NCBI GenBank assembly: GCA_028622995.1
Contig: JAJQJQ010000026.1
Location: 1,364,001 to 1,428,000 of the forward strand
Direction: 5' to 3'
From: Panagrolaimus kolymaensis
Lineage: Eukaryota > Nematoda > Chromadorea > Rhabditida > Panagrolaimidae
Length of the DNA: 64,000 nucleotides
Shown here piece by piece: positions 24,601 to 36,206 of this stretch. Under the pieces are notes generated by a model that searched no databases, was not told where the DNA came from, and saw only the letters and a list, made by a program, of their open reading frames with translations. Each line of letters opens with the position of its first letter. Positions within the stretch are counted from its first letter, which is position 1. Position numbers and translations under genes: made by a program.

Positions 24601-26032
24601 CATAATAATATTGGAATTTAGAAATATGTATGTGTATATGCAATTGAATTTTATTTCCTCCTCACTTTTTTTGATCAACCAACTATCAAAAAATTAAATA
24701 AAATAAATCATTTTTCGATGTTGTTGTCGTCAGAGAAATAAAAAAAAGTGTATATTATATTGTAATTCTGACGACGACAATAAAAAGAAATTGAAACATA
24801 CAAAAATATAAATTCGACGACCAGCGAGAAAAAAAGAGGATGAGGACAATGAAACCTTTAACAACTCGTTTATCGCCCTCAGAAAAAAAATGAGATAATA
24901 CCATCAAATAAATATATCTCGCCAAAACACCCAAAAAGTGTTTTATTTGAAAAATAAAAAGCAAAAAAAAGTTATGACGACAATAAAACATTTTTTTTCT
25001 GTTATGTTACTCATAAATGAGAGGAGACCTATCTCATTAAAAAAAAGTTATGATATTTATTATTAGAATTTTAAAAAGGAAGATGAGAAAAAAAAATAAA
25101 CATAAAAACACAATAAATTTTTTGTTTTATTTTTGCCCATAATTTTTTTTGATGAATGAGAATGAAAAAAGGGGTTTTTTGGGCCATCGAGGACATGCGT
25201 ATTTGGATTGGAGATACATATCTCATTTCGAAAATAGGCAATACTAAATCAAAAAAAAGTGAAAGTATTATGCCTTTTTTAAGTTTTTATTTTGAGGACA
25301 TGTTAGGATCAATGACACATAGTCAGAAAGATATGAAATAAATCGCTCACTCACGCAAATAACAATTATAAATTTCTATTTTTTTTACTTACATAACTTT
25401 AACTTCAACCTCCAAAAGCCGGTATTACATTACATTAGATTGTAAAATTGTTGGAGCATATCATTTTTTTTATATATATTTATATTTATGGCGGGATGAC
25501 AAAAATTTTTTTTCTTAGAAACAAAAACATTTTTAAAAAATGTTGTGATTCAAAGTGCAAAAAAAAAAGAGAAGAAGAAAAGAAAAGATCATCGCTAATG
25601 TGCAAAAGTTTAATAAAACAATGATAAAAATATAAAACAATGAAATCATAATATGACTTTTTTGTTGTTGAGTCTCGTGCAAAAAAAAATTGAAAAGCAA
25701 ACAATAACAAAAAATTTCAAAAAACATAGAATAAAAAAATGATGAATGAAAAAAAAATAACATTTCTCTAGTCTCTTTATTATTTTTTTTTATTATGCTT
25801 TTGATCAAAGTTAACGACGATGACGACAAAACAAAAGCAAAAAAGGCAAATAATTCAAGCAATTTGAAACTTTTTTTCTCATACTCCCGTGCTTTGCATT
25901 GTTTCATTGTTATTGTTTTTTTTGTTGCTTTTTTCAATCATTCTTTGGTTTATGCTTAAAAATTATAATTTATTTTATTATATTATAAATAATTTTTGAT
26001 AAAATTATAATAATTTTATTATTTTTTGGTTT
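18683..26032. other. 7.3-kb AT-rich gene desert
   Basis: Long A/T runs, short GAC/GTC trinucleotide clusters and scattered short inverted repeats (for example 24721-24733 with 24768-24780). Open frames are Lys/Asn/Phe-rich noise with no family resemblance. It lies upstream of the nuclear receptor and downstream of the neuropeptide receptor. Cis-regulatory DNA or distal 5' exons of the receptor gene are likely contents, but I can identify none. Confidence 0.5.
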
Positions 26033-28570
26033 TTATTGTGTATACGTTTCAACTGTATTTGGTGGATGTAATCCTGAGGCCCTGAAAAAAAAGAGTGTGA
26101 AAATTATGTGATAAGCCCGTGAATATTTTTTTCTTTTATACTTACTCATGTTTATTATCGTCTGATGAGCCTCCAGATTGTCGAGTACGAATTGACGATT
26201 GAATTCTTCGAAGTGCACCGGTTGCACGTTTTTGTCCTCGACTAAAAATAAATTCTTATATATAATTTGTTAAAGGGAAAACATTTTTTGCATACCTTAT
26301 TAAAGCATAACTTCCTGTTGAAGAAAATTTTTGTACCCATAATGGCAAACATCTCATAAATGTATGAAATATATCAGTAAATTCATGACGAAAATTTGTG
26401 TTTAAAAATCCATATAAAAATGGATTTATACAAATTGATAGAATTGAAATTAATTTACATGCTTGGTCAATGCGTTCGATAAGCTCGGCATTGTTTTCCT
26501 TTAAAAAAATAAATAAATAAATTAAATAAAGAGGATTATCAAGTTTAACTTTTACTGTTGCAAAAAAAAGTATGAATAAATATGCAAAAAATAATAAACA
26601 AAGTTAAGTTAATTTATGAATCAAAGATTTATTTTTTTATCTCAAAAAATTTAAATGCAAATTCAAAATCTGATTTATGCATTTTTTACTATATTCCTTG
26701 TCTTAAACCCCTTGCACAGTCAAGCACGAAAAAGAGTTTTTTTGTATTTTCTTTTTTTAATTTTTTGCAAAAAAAAAAAATAATAAAACCAAAGAATAAT
26801 GTTCGGGTCTTTGTTCTCAAAAATTTAAAAAGTTATTTTTAAAAAGTTTTGTAAAAGAAACAAAAAACCAAAACAATAAACTTACAGCATCCAAAATGTT
26901 TAGATCAATTAAAAATGAAACCAATGTAAATGGTAACCATAGAACCCCATATGCCATAGCCATAGTAATTAGCAACGCCGTCGTTCGACTTCGTCGTTTT
27001 TCTGATGCCCGTTCTGCAGGACTTGCGGGTTCAACGCTTGGACTTTGAACAACAATATGACGAGGCTACAAAAAATTGCAATGTAAAAATAAAACAAATA
27101 TTTTACAAGATTATTTTTGTCTTTATTTCTTTTTTTATCCTCCAAAAATATTTATAAATAAAACAAAAACAAAGAAATAATAAACATACGGATTTTGTTT
27201 TTGAAGTATGTTCAGCCATGATGTATGAGCCTGAACGATCATTTATGGGAAGTGCAAATGACGTGCGACGTAAAGCTAACGATCCAGTTCCGCGTCCACG
27301 GTTTATTTGTTTTGCATTTAATTTTAAAAACCTTGTCAATTTAACATTAAAAATAGAAAGAACTATTAAAGGAATAACATAAAGAAATAATACTTGAAGA
27401 AATGACATTGCAAGCTAAAAAAATAAATAAAAATAAAAAGGTTTACGGTAGATAATTTTTTGTTGTTGTTGTTTAGGAATTTGTATTTCTTTTTTTTTTA
27501 ATTTTTAATTTTTTCTTAATGACTTACTTGAATGGTTCGCCTTTCATTAAATCCACCCACATTATCCTCGGATTCATCTAAATTTTTAGATGGCTCAAGT
27601 CGACATTGTCTCCATCCATAACTTCTAAGACTTGTAGTGTTTGACACTTCATTATAAACCCACACATCCTATAAAAATAAAATTAAAATTAAAAGATAAA
27701 AGATAGACTTTTAATTTAAATTAAATATATTCCATCAAAAAAAATTATTTGATGATTACTCACTTTAAATACATAAAGCATGCTAGTATTATAATAAACA
27801 AGCAAAGGAAAGCTAAGGAGAAAAGATAAAATCCAAATAATTATTGAAACTATTATTGCTCGAAGGCATTGCTTTCTGTCGGTTCCAATACTCATGTTTT
27901 TGACAGAATAATATCTAAATTTTAAATTTATTTAATTTAAAAAAAAAGAATGAATGGTCAAAATTTAATTTAATTTAATTTTTGCAACTAAAAAATATAT
28001 TAAAAAAAATTATACCTGTCAATTGCCATAACCGATATGGTCAAAGTTGAGCAATATATATTACTTCCGGGCAAAGCATTAGCAAATTTACAAAAGAAAT
28101 TTGAATATGGAAAATCAAATGACATAGAAGGCAACCATAAAAATGGTATGGTTGTTAATGCGAGCATTAAATTAGATAAAGCCAAATTAACAATTAATAC
28201 ATTTCGATTAGTTCTCATATCTTTTTTTCTTATCACTGCTAAAATTACCACTCCATTACCAACTATTGCAAAAATAGATATTATTGCATAAATCGTTGTA
28301 TATAAAGTTGATTCCCATTCAGAGAATGGACGTAAATGAGTATTCATTTCATTAAAAAAATTCTAAAATAAAATTATTTATAAGAAAAATTAATTTATAC
28401 AAAGTTGTTGTTCTACGAAAAAAAGTGGAATATAAACAAGTCAGTCAAGTCAAGTCACATACTTGAAGACATTTATCGCTAAATGGCTCATTTTCCCATG
28501 CATCTCTTGTTGCATTTGATTTAAGTCCGCGGGAACATCTCTTATCAATTTCTTTTAAATCCATGAACAT
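26033..28570 (-). CDS. Rhodopsin-family GPCR, neuropeptide Y/F receptor-like
   Basis: G-protein-coupled receptor, about seven exons. The extracellular N-terminus starts [15 protein letters not shown] with an N-glycosylation sequon (NAT). TM1 is [22 protein letters not shown]2 [17 protein letters not shown] with WLPS, TM3 [17 protein letters not shown] ending at AIDRYYSV (DRY motif intact). TM4 is [20 protein letters not shown]; the second loop has Cys in GWRQCRLEP to pair with TM3. TM5 is [19 protein letters not shown]; a long Ser/Arg-rich third loop follows. TM6 is [20 protein letters not shown], and TM7 has [30 protein letters not shown] and [16 protein letters not shown] are typical of NPY/NPF (npr) receptors. 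The C-tail is basic and Ser-rich, ending NTVETYTQ. The specific peptide ligand is not predictable here. Confidence 0.9.
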
Positions 28571-28573
28571 TAC

Positions 28574-28584
28574 CTACAAAAAAT
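28574..28584 (-). promoter_or_regulatory. Candidate spliced-leader acceptor for the NPY/F-like receptor
   Basis: Minus strand TATTTTTTGTAG ends three bases before the ATG at 28570. Such a tight acceptor-to-ATG distance suggests trans-splicing, or an intron from a distal noncoding exon. Confidence 0.45.
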
Positions 28585-31500
28585 AATACAAATTCTTTTT
28601 TTCTTAGATACAAATTTTTTTAATTCCAAAAAAACACTAATAATAATAAAGCGAATATGACGATAAAAAAAAGAAAAGAAGGAAAAAATGACGATATAAT
28701 ATTTTAATTACAATTTTATACCAGACAATTCCTCATTTTTATAAATATCCATCCTTTCATATTTTTGACAAAAAAAGACATGAGGGAGAATGAGAAAGAA
28801 CGTTTAAATGTTAACCCAAAAAAATGACAAGAAATGGAAAAGTGCATAATAAAAAGAAGTTCATTTCACGTTTTATTTATTTTTAATAAGGAAATAAATA
28901 AAAAACATTTACTCTTTTTTTGTTTGTTTGTTAGTTAGTTAATCGAGTAATGATGTTGTTTTTTTGGAAGTTTATTTTTGTTTTATTACAAAAGGGAAGT
29001 TATAAAAAAAAGATAGATATAGAAAAACAAGTACATATGTTTTTGATACAATTTTTTTAGCAAACAAGAATTCTGTGTGAATAATATTTAAATATGGCTT
29101 TTTAAATCTTCTTAAACTCAAAGATAGTTAAAATATTTTTTATATAATAAAAATATGTAAAAAAATTTTGCAAAGAAGAAATAAATGTAAAAAGAATTAA
29201 AAAATTTAAAGAAGAGTTGTTTTTTTTTTGAAGAAAAATTTTAATGAGAAAATCTTTAAGAACACGTGAAAATGCAAAGAAAAGTGCTTATTAAAATTGA
29301 AATCAAAAAAGTAAGGAGTCAACAAATAATTTAAGGTTATAAAAATAAAGAATCAGAAATGTGACGACGACGACGACTGAAATAAATGTTTGTAAAATAA
29401 ATACATCGCTTATTTATTAAATTCTTTCTTGTTTCTCTCTCACTTTCATTTTTGTTGCAAAAATTAAATGTTATTCTCTAAATCCAAAATTAAAAGTTTT
29501 TCTTCATTTAATAATTCCTTATTCTTCTATTTTCTCCCCCGCAAGAGATCATAAATTAACATCTAACCTCTAATATTCCAGAAATGGTGTTTTTTCTTTG
29601 TTGTTGTAGTAAGCAAAGTAAGCAACAAACAAGAGCAAAAAAGAGCGAATAAAAGTTTTTGCATCAGAGACAATGAAAGAAAAAAAGGGCACAAGTTTCT
29701 ACTCTCCCTCCTGGATTTAATAATAAAAACAACAACTTGACAGCACAATGTCAATGTGTCCTAACATAAAGAAGAAATAAATAAAAATAAGGGAAAGTTG
29801 TTTAAGGATAAGCATTTTCGTGTGTTTGTTAAAAAAAATAAAATGAATAAAAAAACAAGCTTTTTACAAACTTTTTATCGTAAATAAATGGGCCAAATTA
29901 AAAGGCTTTCATCTTCCAGGTCCAGGACCAGTCAATTTATTCTTTCGGTTATTTGAGCAATAATAGAAAAGGAAAAGCACAATAACAAAAAATAAAATAA
30001 GTTTTTTCCACTCTTTTTTTTTACTTTACCACACATGTTTTTTATCTTTGAAAAAAAGAGGAAGACATTAACTAACTAAAAAACATAAACGAAATATTTT
30101 GACGAAGAAAAAAAGAAAAAGCTAGTTTTGGTTTCAGAAGTTTCGCGGAGGATAAGAAATTTGACACTATTATTTATTTTTGTTTTATCAGCTGAGCTTC
30201 ACTCAAATAACCATTTAGAGTTGCTGTTGCTAATCGAGAAAGAAGGAAGACTTTGTTTAAAAAATTTTAAAAAATGGTATTCAGTTTTTTTTCTTTACTG
30301 CTCTTTTTTATGTTCTTGTATCTCCTCTGTTTTTTTACAAAGCACTGCTAAACAAAGTTTTTAGCATTAACATTTAAAAATAAAATAAAAGTACGTAGAG
30401 GGTTTGGCACTTTATAAATATTCCCACGAGGAGATGATGATGAAAAGATAAAGTTAAATTGTAATTAGCAAAAAAATATATAAAGAAATTAAAGCTGGTT
30501 TGGATAGCATTTTTTTAGAAAGAAAATCATAAGGAAATAAAAAAAATATGTATGGTTCCAATTCTAATAACTTCAAAGAAAAAAATGTTTGACAACCCAG
30601 AATGCTGACTTGTCGTCGTCAACTAAAAGGAACCCTTATCCATTGTTGTCAAGAAAGAAAAAAACATGATTGTCTTTTATTTGATATGTATTACTTTTCT
30701 TTCGGGAAAAAATAGGAGTTTATAAAAGAAAAACTTATTATTAATATTATCGACTTTTGAAACCCTTTTCGCGATGTCTGGGAAATTTCAAAAATTATTT
30801 CGTTTTACAACTGTATATCGCATGTCCGAGATGCTTGAAACTCAAAGACGCAAACTTTCTCCACAAAACTCAAATTTTGATCCTAAAAGAACGATTTTTT
30901 CGACGTCATGAATTTGAACTAAAAATAAACAAGAAAAATAAAATAGCGGCATTTTTATTTTCATTTTTTACGTTTCTAAAAGAACACAGTTTACGTGCAA
31001 TGAAGCAGCAAAATAAATGTAACTAAATAAAAATAAAAACGAAGGGCACAAAAGTTAAATAAACTACAGATGAGAAACACAACAAATTTGACAGTTAAAT
31101 GCTCAGAAAATAAAAGTCAAATAAAATAAATGAAAATGAAAAAACTTATTTTCTTTATATTTATATTTATAAGATCTGAAAATAATTTATTTCAACTTTC
31201 TTTATTTCAGCAGCAAAAAAAGGAAAATATATAACGGGCAAGGTGAAAATTTTAAATTACTTTTCAGCAGTGTCATGGTCAACCTTTTTCGAAAATACTT
31301 TTAGCAGGTGGATTTTGCCATTTTACCGAAATATAAATTTTTGATGAACATTTTTACGTTGATTTTTATACATTTTAAAAATAGATTTCAACTTTGTTCT
31401 CTTAATTAAAACCATAAGAAAAAAGTTATTAGGTCATAAGATTTTTAATTTTTTTCGATGACCTTTAATTCTGTAATGTCGAAATAGCTCACCATACAGC

Positions 31501-34500
31501 CTCCTACAAACATATAATCAAAGTCAAGGACAATTTACTATCATTTATTTATTTTATTTAATCTCGAAAAAATTCTTTTACTCGAGCTTTGAAGGATTTA
31601 AATTTGATTACTTTACTATACTCAACGAAAAAGACAAAAACGACGTAAGTAAAAAAAGAGATGACATGTCTCCAAAAAATAAAATAGTGTGCAAAAGTAA
31701 CTTCACTACTTTTTTTTGTTTTGTTTTAACTCACTAGCAGCTACTATAAGGAAATAAATCGGAGGGATTTTTTATTTTTATGGGAAACTTATCTACATCA
31801 TCCTCGTCATTATTTACTTCAGCTTGTTTCACTCCATTAAAACACACACAAAAAACGACAACTTAACTTGTCAAAATAACTTTTTTTTATTTATGGCGCT
31901 TTTCGGCTATAGTAACCCATTCTCATTTTTCAAACAAAACAAAAAAAGAGAGCTTTTAAAAAAAGAAGAAAAGAAAAGTATTTTTTTTGTCATAAAAAAA
32001 GAAGCTAAAACAATGATTCTTGTTTGAAAGAATATTCTTCTGAATTTTGACGAGAAACTAACTAACTGGAAAAAAAAGTAAAAAATAGAAAAAAAGAAGA
32101 AGGATGGCAACAACAAGAAGCATCAACACAGAAACACAAAAAAAAGTTGTAATTCTAACCTGGTCACTCATGGTGCTTGGCTCATGGAACAATAGCGATA
32201 ACAACGTCTTCATATTTTATTCTTTTTTTTAAAAATTTTATTTTAGTTGTTTCCTGTTTCCTAAAAACAAAAAAAAAGAATGAAAAATAAAAAAAGGCGA
32301 ACATGTTTTACTTTTTACATTTTTTGCAAGGTTATTTTAAATAAAACAAAAGAGAATGAAAAAAAAAATTAAAAGATTACAGTTCAAAAGTTTTTTTCTT
32401 GCAAATATTATTTTTTCCCTTTTTCTTCTCGAAAACACGATTTTTTTATGGCACCAACAACACAATAAAAATGGTAAAGAAAATCTCTTTCTGGAAAGGT
32501 TAAGGATTTCAAAAAATAACCAAAATAAATGTATTTTATTATTTTTGTGGTAAGCACCATAATGGGAATAAAATTTTGTAAAAGGATGAAAAAAAAAAGA
32601 AAAAAAATATTAATAATTAAAGCTTTTCTTTCCTTTCGTATTTTCTTTTTACTTAAAACACAATTTTTTTAGGAATATCTAAAAAATATTAAACCAAAGC
32701 CCAAAAGCTTTGGAGTAAAGCACTCTCTTTTTTTGACAAAAATCAAAAAGTCGCAAAGAGGATATGGGCTTTTTTCATATCATGTTTTTTAACCTAATAA
32801 ACATAATTAAGTTCAGATTTGATTAGTAAAAAAAATCTTGGGTGCCTTTCAAAATAATAGTAAAAAAAATACATGAAAGTAGGAGATAGCTCACACATTC
32901 TAGGTTTATAAAAAAAATATGTTTTTTGATATTTTTCTTTTCTCATTTTTCAATATGGGTAATTTTAACCATAGAAAAAAATTTTTTAATAACAAAAGTT
33001 TTTGGATGAAAAAAAACAGAATAACAAAAATAATACTCCCAATAAGCGTTTTCTTTGGATTTTATTTTACTGTGGGCGAATTAGACACGCCATATCACTT
33101 TTTTTATATATGTGTCCAACATCATAGAAAATAAAAGAAAGTAATAATAGTTTCATTATTGAAGCCTTTCATTCTTCCAAACAAAAACCAATTAACTGAC
33201 TTGACTTTTGAAAGGTTTTTATTTTTATATTTTTTGCAACGCAAGTTAACGTAATGTAATTACCGTCTCCTTTTCTTTTTCTTGCAAAAAGAAACTAAAA
33301 TAAAATTAAACACGAACATTAAACTTTTTTTATGGATGGCATTTTCAGTGGCCACACAAAAGAAGAGAAGCAAAAAAAGTTAAACGCTTTTTCGAGAAAA
33401 GAGAGGAAATGTAAAAACGGCAAAAACTTGTTTAAAATTGCAAATTAGCTAAGTAAAAAAACACTTGTTAGTGAGAAAATGAAGAAAAAAATGGCTGAGA
33501 AACGCTTCAATTTCCAAGTAGTTGGAATTTCTTTTTTCACTCGCCTCCTTTTTTTCCTGAACATTTTTTTGTTTGATATTAAATTAAATGCAACGTATAC
33601 AGCATAAAAAAACTGTGTCGGAATAGTTTACACAGCTTTTTATGGACATTTTATGAACAGCTCTCCAACTACTGGGAATTTATTCTTTTTATGGTTGAAT
33701 AATGATTAAACCATTTTTTTATTTGTGAAATAAATAATAAAATAAATAAATAATGTTATTGTTCTTTTTATCAAAAAAATGCAAACAACAAAAAAATGGA
33801 ACATTTGTGCAAATTTTTGTTTAATTATTCATTTTGTTATTTACAAAGTTAAAAGTTTTATGTTGGGTGCAAAATAAATTTCACTTCCTTAAATTTATTT
33901 TTTGTATTATCAAAATTATGAAGAAACTTATTCTTCTTTTTTTCCAATGTAATCTACTCTCAACTATCTCTCGACGTCACTGATAAATTCTTTATAAATA
34001 AAACGGTGGATGGAGATGAAGAAGAGAGAAAGAAAACTACAAAAATGTTCCCATTTTTAGGAATTTTTTGAAAGTAAAATAAAACTAAAAAATGCGTATT
34101 AAATTATTTGTACATCAAAAAAAAGTAAGGACGAAAAGAATAAATTTGAAATCACATCATCAAAATCTTCATCTTCATCATCTTTATTTCATTTTCTGAT
34201 ATTAGTTATATTTATTACTACTGTGTCCATATATTTGTGGAATGAGATAAGACAACGAGAATATTAAGAAAGCATAAAACTAAGCTATACGCCCATAAGG
34301 TTTTTTTACATATACACATCACCTTTTTTTTAAAGAACAGAGAAAAGACAAAAAAAATAATACTAATTTCTTAAATGTATTTTTCCTTTCTTATGTGGAT
34401 ATCGGCTTTGAAGAAGGGAGGATCAAGAAATAAAGCCGCTTATCACATGGAGGAATTGACGAAAAAGAGATGAAAAAAGGTTAAATAAAAAAGAAAGGTA

Positions 34501-34628
34501 TTCTGTTTTTTCTTACTTTTTATATTTTCATATTCATAAAGAAAATATACACACGGCGAGTGGTGGCTGATTATTTACAGTCTCTCGCGCTTTCAATAAC
34601 TATTTCTTTTTTTTCCTTTTCGAAAGTT
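28585..34628. other. 6-kb AT-rich intergenic region between divergent genes
   Basis: Separates the minus-strand neuropeptide receptor from the plus-strand nematocin gene. It contains A/T homopolymer runs, a GACGACGACGACGAC tract near 29362 and no recognisable exon. It probably includes regulatory DNA for one or both neuropeptide genes. Confidence 0.5.
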
Positions 34629-35510
34629 ATGCTTTTAACTGCTTTAATTTGTTCCATTCTTTTAATTCAATCCGTATCTGGTTGCTTCTTAAACTCATGT
34701 CCTTATCGAAGATACGGAAGAAATGTAAAATGTGCAAAATGTGGTAAGTTTTTTTACATATTTATTTCTTCTTTTTTTTTACGAAATGGTTACAAACGAA
34801 AATATCCAAAATATTTTTGTGAATGACGCGTTGCATTCTTTTTCTTTTATCAAAAATTATCTAAATTAAAAAAAGAAGGAGAGACTTTTACTCTTTTCGT
34901 TACTATTTTTTTATCCTTTTTTTTCTTCTTATTTTGAGACATATCAAAGCGCCTTTTTTCAAACTTTTTTAAACTCTGCTACTCGAATAAAAAAATAATT
35001 TATGCTTCAAAGTTTAAGATGCAAATATTCACGTCGGCGGCTAACTTTTCTTTTGACATTTATCCATAAATAAATTTCGTAAAAAAATGCTTTTTGAACT
35101 TTATAAACAAGAAAAATATTGAAAATATTATTTTTATTTTTAGGCCCAAATGGTGAAGGTGTTTGCGCTACGGATGGCGTATGTTGCACATCAAAAGCTT
35201 GTGTTAGTAGCCTTTCATGTGTTGGAACACCAACATGTTCTCCAAAATCATGCGAAGTGGGAGCATCCGCAGGATTTTGTGTTTCACCCGTAATGTGCTG
35301 TTCACAAGGTATGTAAAAAATAATTAATTAATTAATTTAGATTAAATTTACTTTTTTCTACCAAAAAATCACATTTTTTTTCTTTAAGAGATGATTACTC
35401 CTCAAAGCCGAGAGCTTATTTCGTTAGTTAATTATGATATTATTTCAGAGTTTTGCCAACAAAATATGAAATGCCTCATTGGTTCATCGGCAAATGGCGG
35501 TTTGATCTAA
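34629..35510 (+). CDS. ntc-1: Nematocin (oxytocin/vasopressin-like) precursor with neurophysin domain
   Basis: Three exons: 34629-34743, 35144-35308, 35449-35510. The signal peptide MLLTALICSILLIQSVSG is followed at once by CFLNSCPYRRY, the same 11-residue peptide known as nematocin in C. elegans: a Cys1-Cys6 ring plus a five-residue tail, longer than vertebrate hormones. Gly-Arg follows, giving an amidation donor and a single-basic cleavage site. The rest is a neurophysin-type carrier with 14 cysteines in the family pattern (CAKCGPNGEGVC, VCCTSKAC, PVMCCSQEFCQQNMKC), ending ANGGLI. In C. elegans this peptide signals through NTR receptors in neurons for mating and associative learning. All processing landmarks are intact, so I take it to be functional. 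The second intron contains donor- and acceptor-like sites but no extra coding. Confidence 0.96.
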
Positions 35511-36206
35511 TTTCGTTCAAAACACTTCTTTAAAAAAGTTGCTCAAACAAAAAAATGAAACATCAACTACCACCACATTTTCAAGGAATCCAATCCATTT
35601 CCCACCAATTTTTCATTTTAAAATTTTTATTTTGCTTAAACAAAGAACAGTTTTATTCTTCTTCAAAAAAATATTTTGTTTACTGTTTATTGAACCACTT
35701 TTGAATTTGAATTTTATTTTATATGAAGAAATGTGCGTTGTTGTTTTCTCTCGCTCGATATAACATAATAACAAGACAAGAAAGAATTTAAAACAAAAAA
35801 ATTAAGAATCAACACAACAACAAAAAAGGTAATTAAAAAAGATATGACCCGGAAAAGACAAAGCTGGCAATGATAATAAGTATTTAGTAGCTTCCAAAAG
35901 GTTTAAAAAAAGCAAGCTATTTAAAGAAAAAATAAAATAAAATAAAAGATAAAAGTGAAGCTTATTCGTAAATATGTAGATATTTAAAAAAAATTAAGGT
36001 AATGGAAGTAATTTTTAATGAATAAAAGCCAATCTCTCGTTGCGCCCAAAGTACATATGTATGTTAGATATTATAAAACTGAGGAGGTTTACATGGCAAA
36101 AATATTATAATAGGAAATAAAAGATAATAGAAAAAAGGGAATTGTGAATTAAAGAAAGAAAAAAAGAAGTAAAAATAACACACAATTTTTTTTAAAAATA
36201 ATTTTA
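35511..36206. other. Convergent intergenic region
   Basis: About 700 bp between the tail-to-tail nematocin and tetraspanin genes. A/T-rich, with 3' UTRs expected. No gene recognised. Confidence 0.55.
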
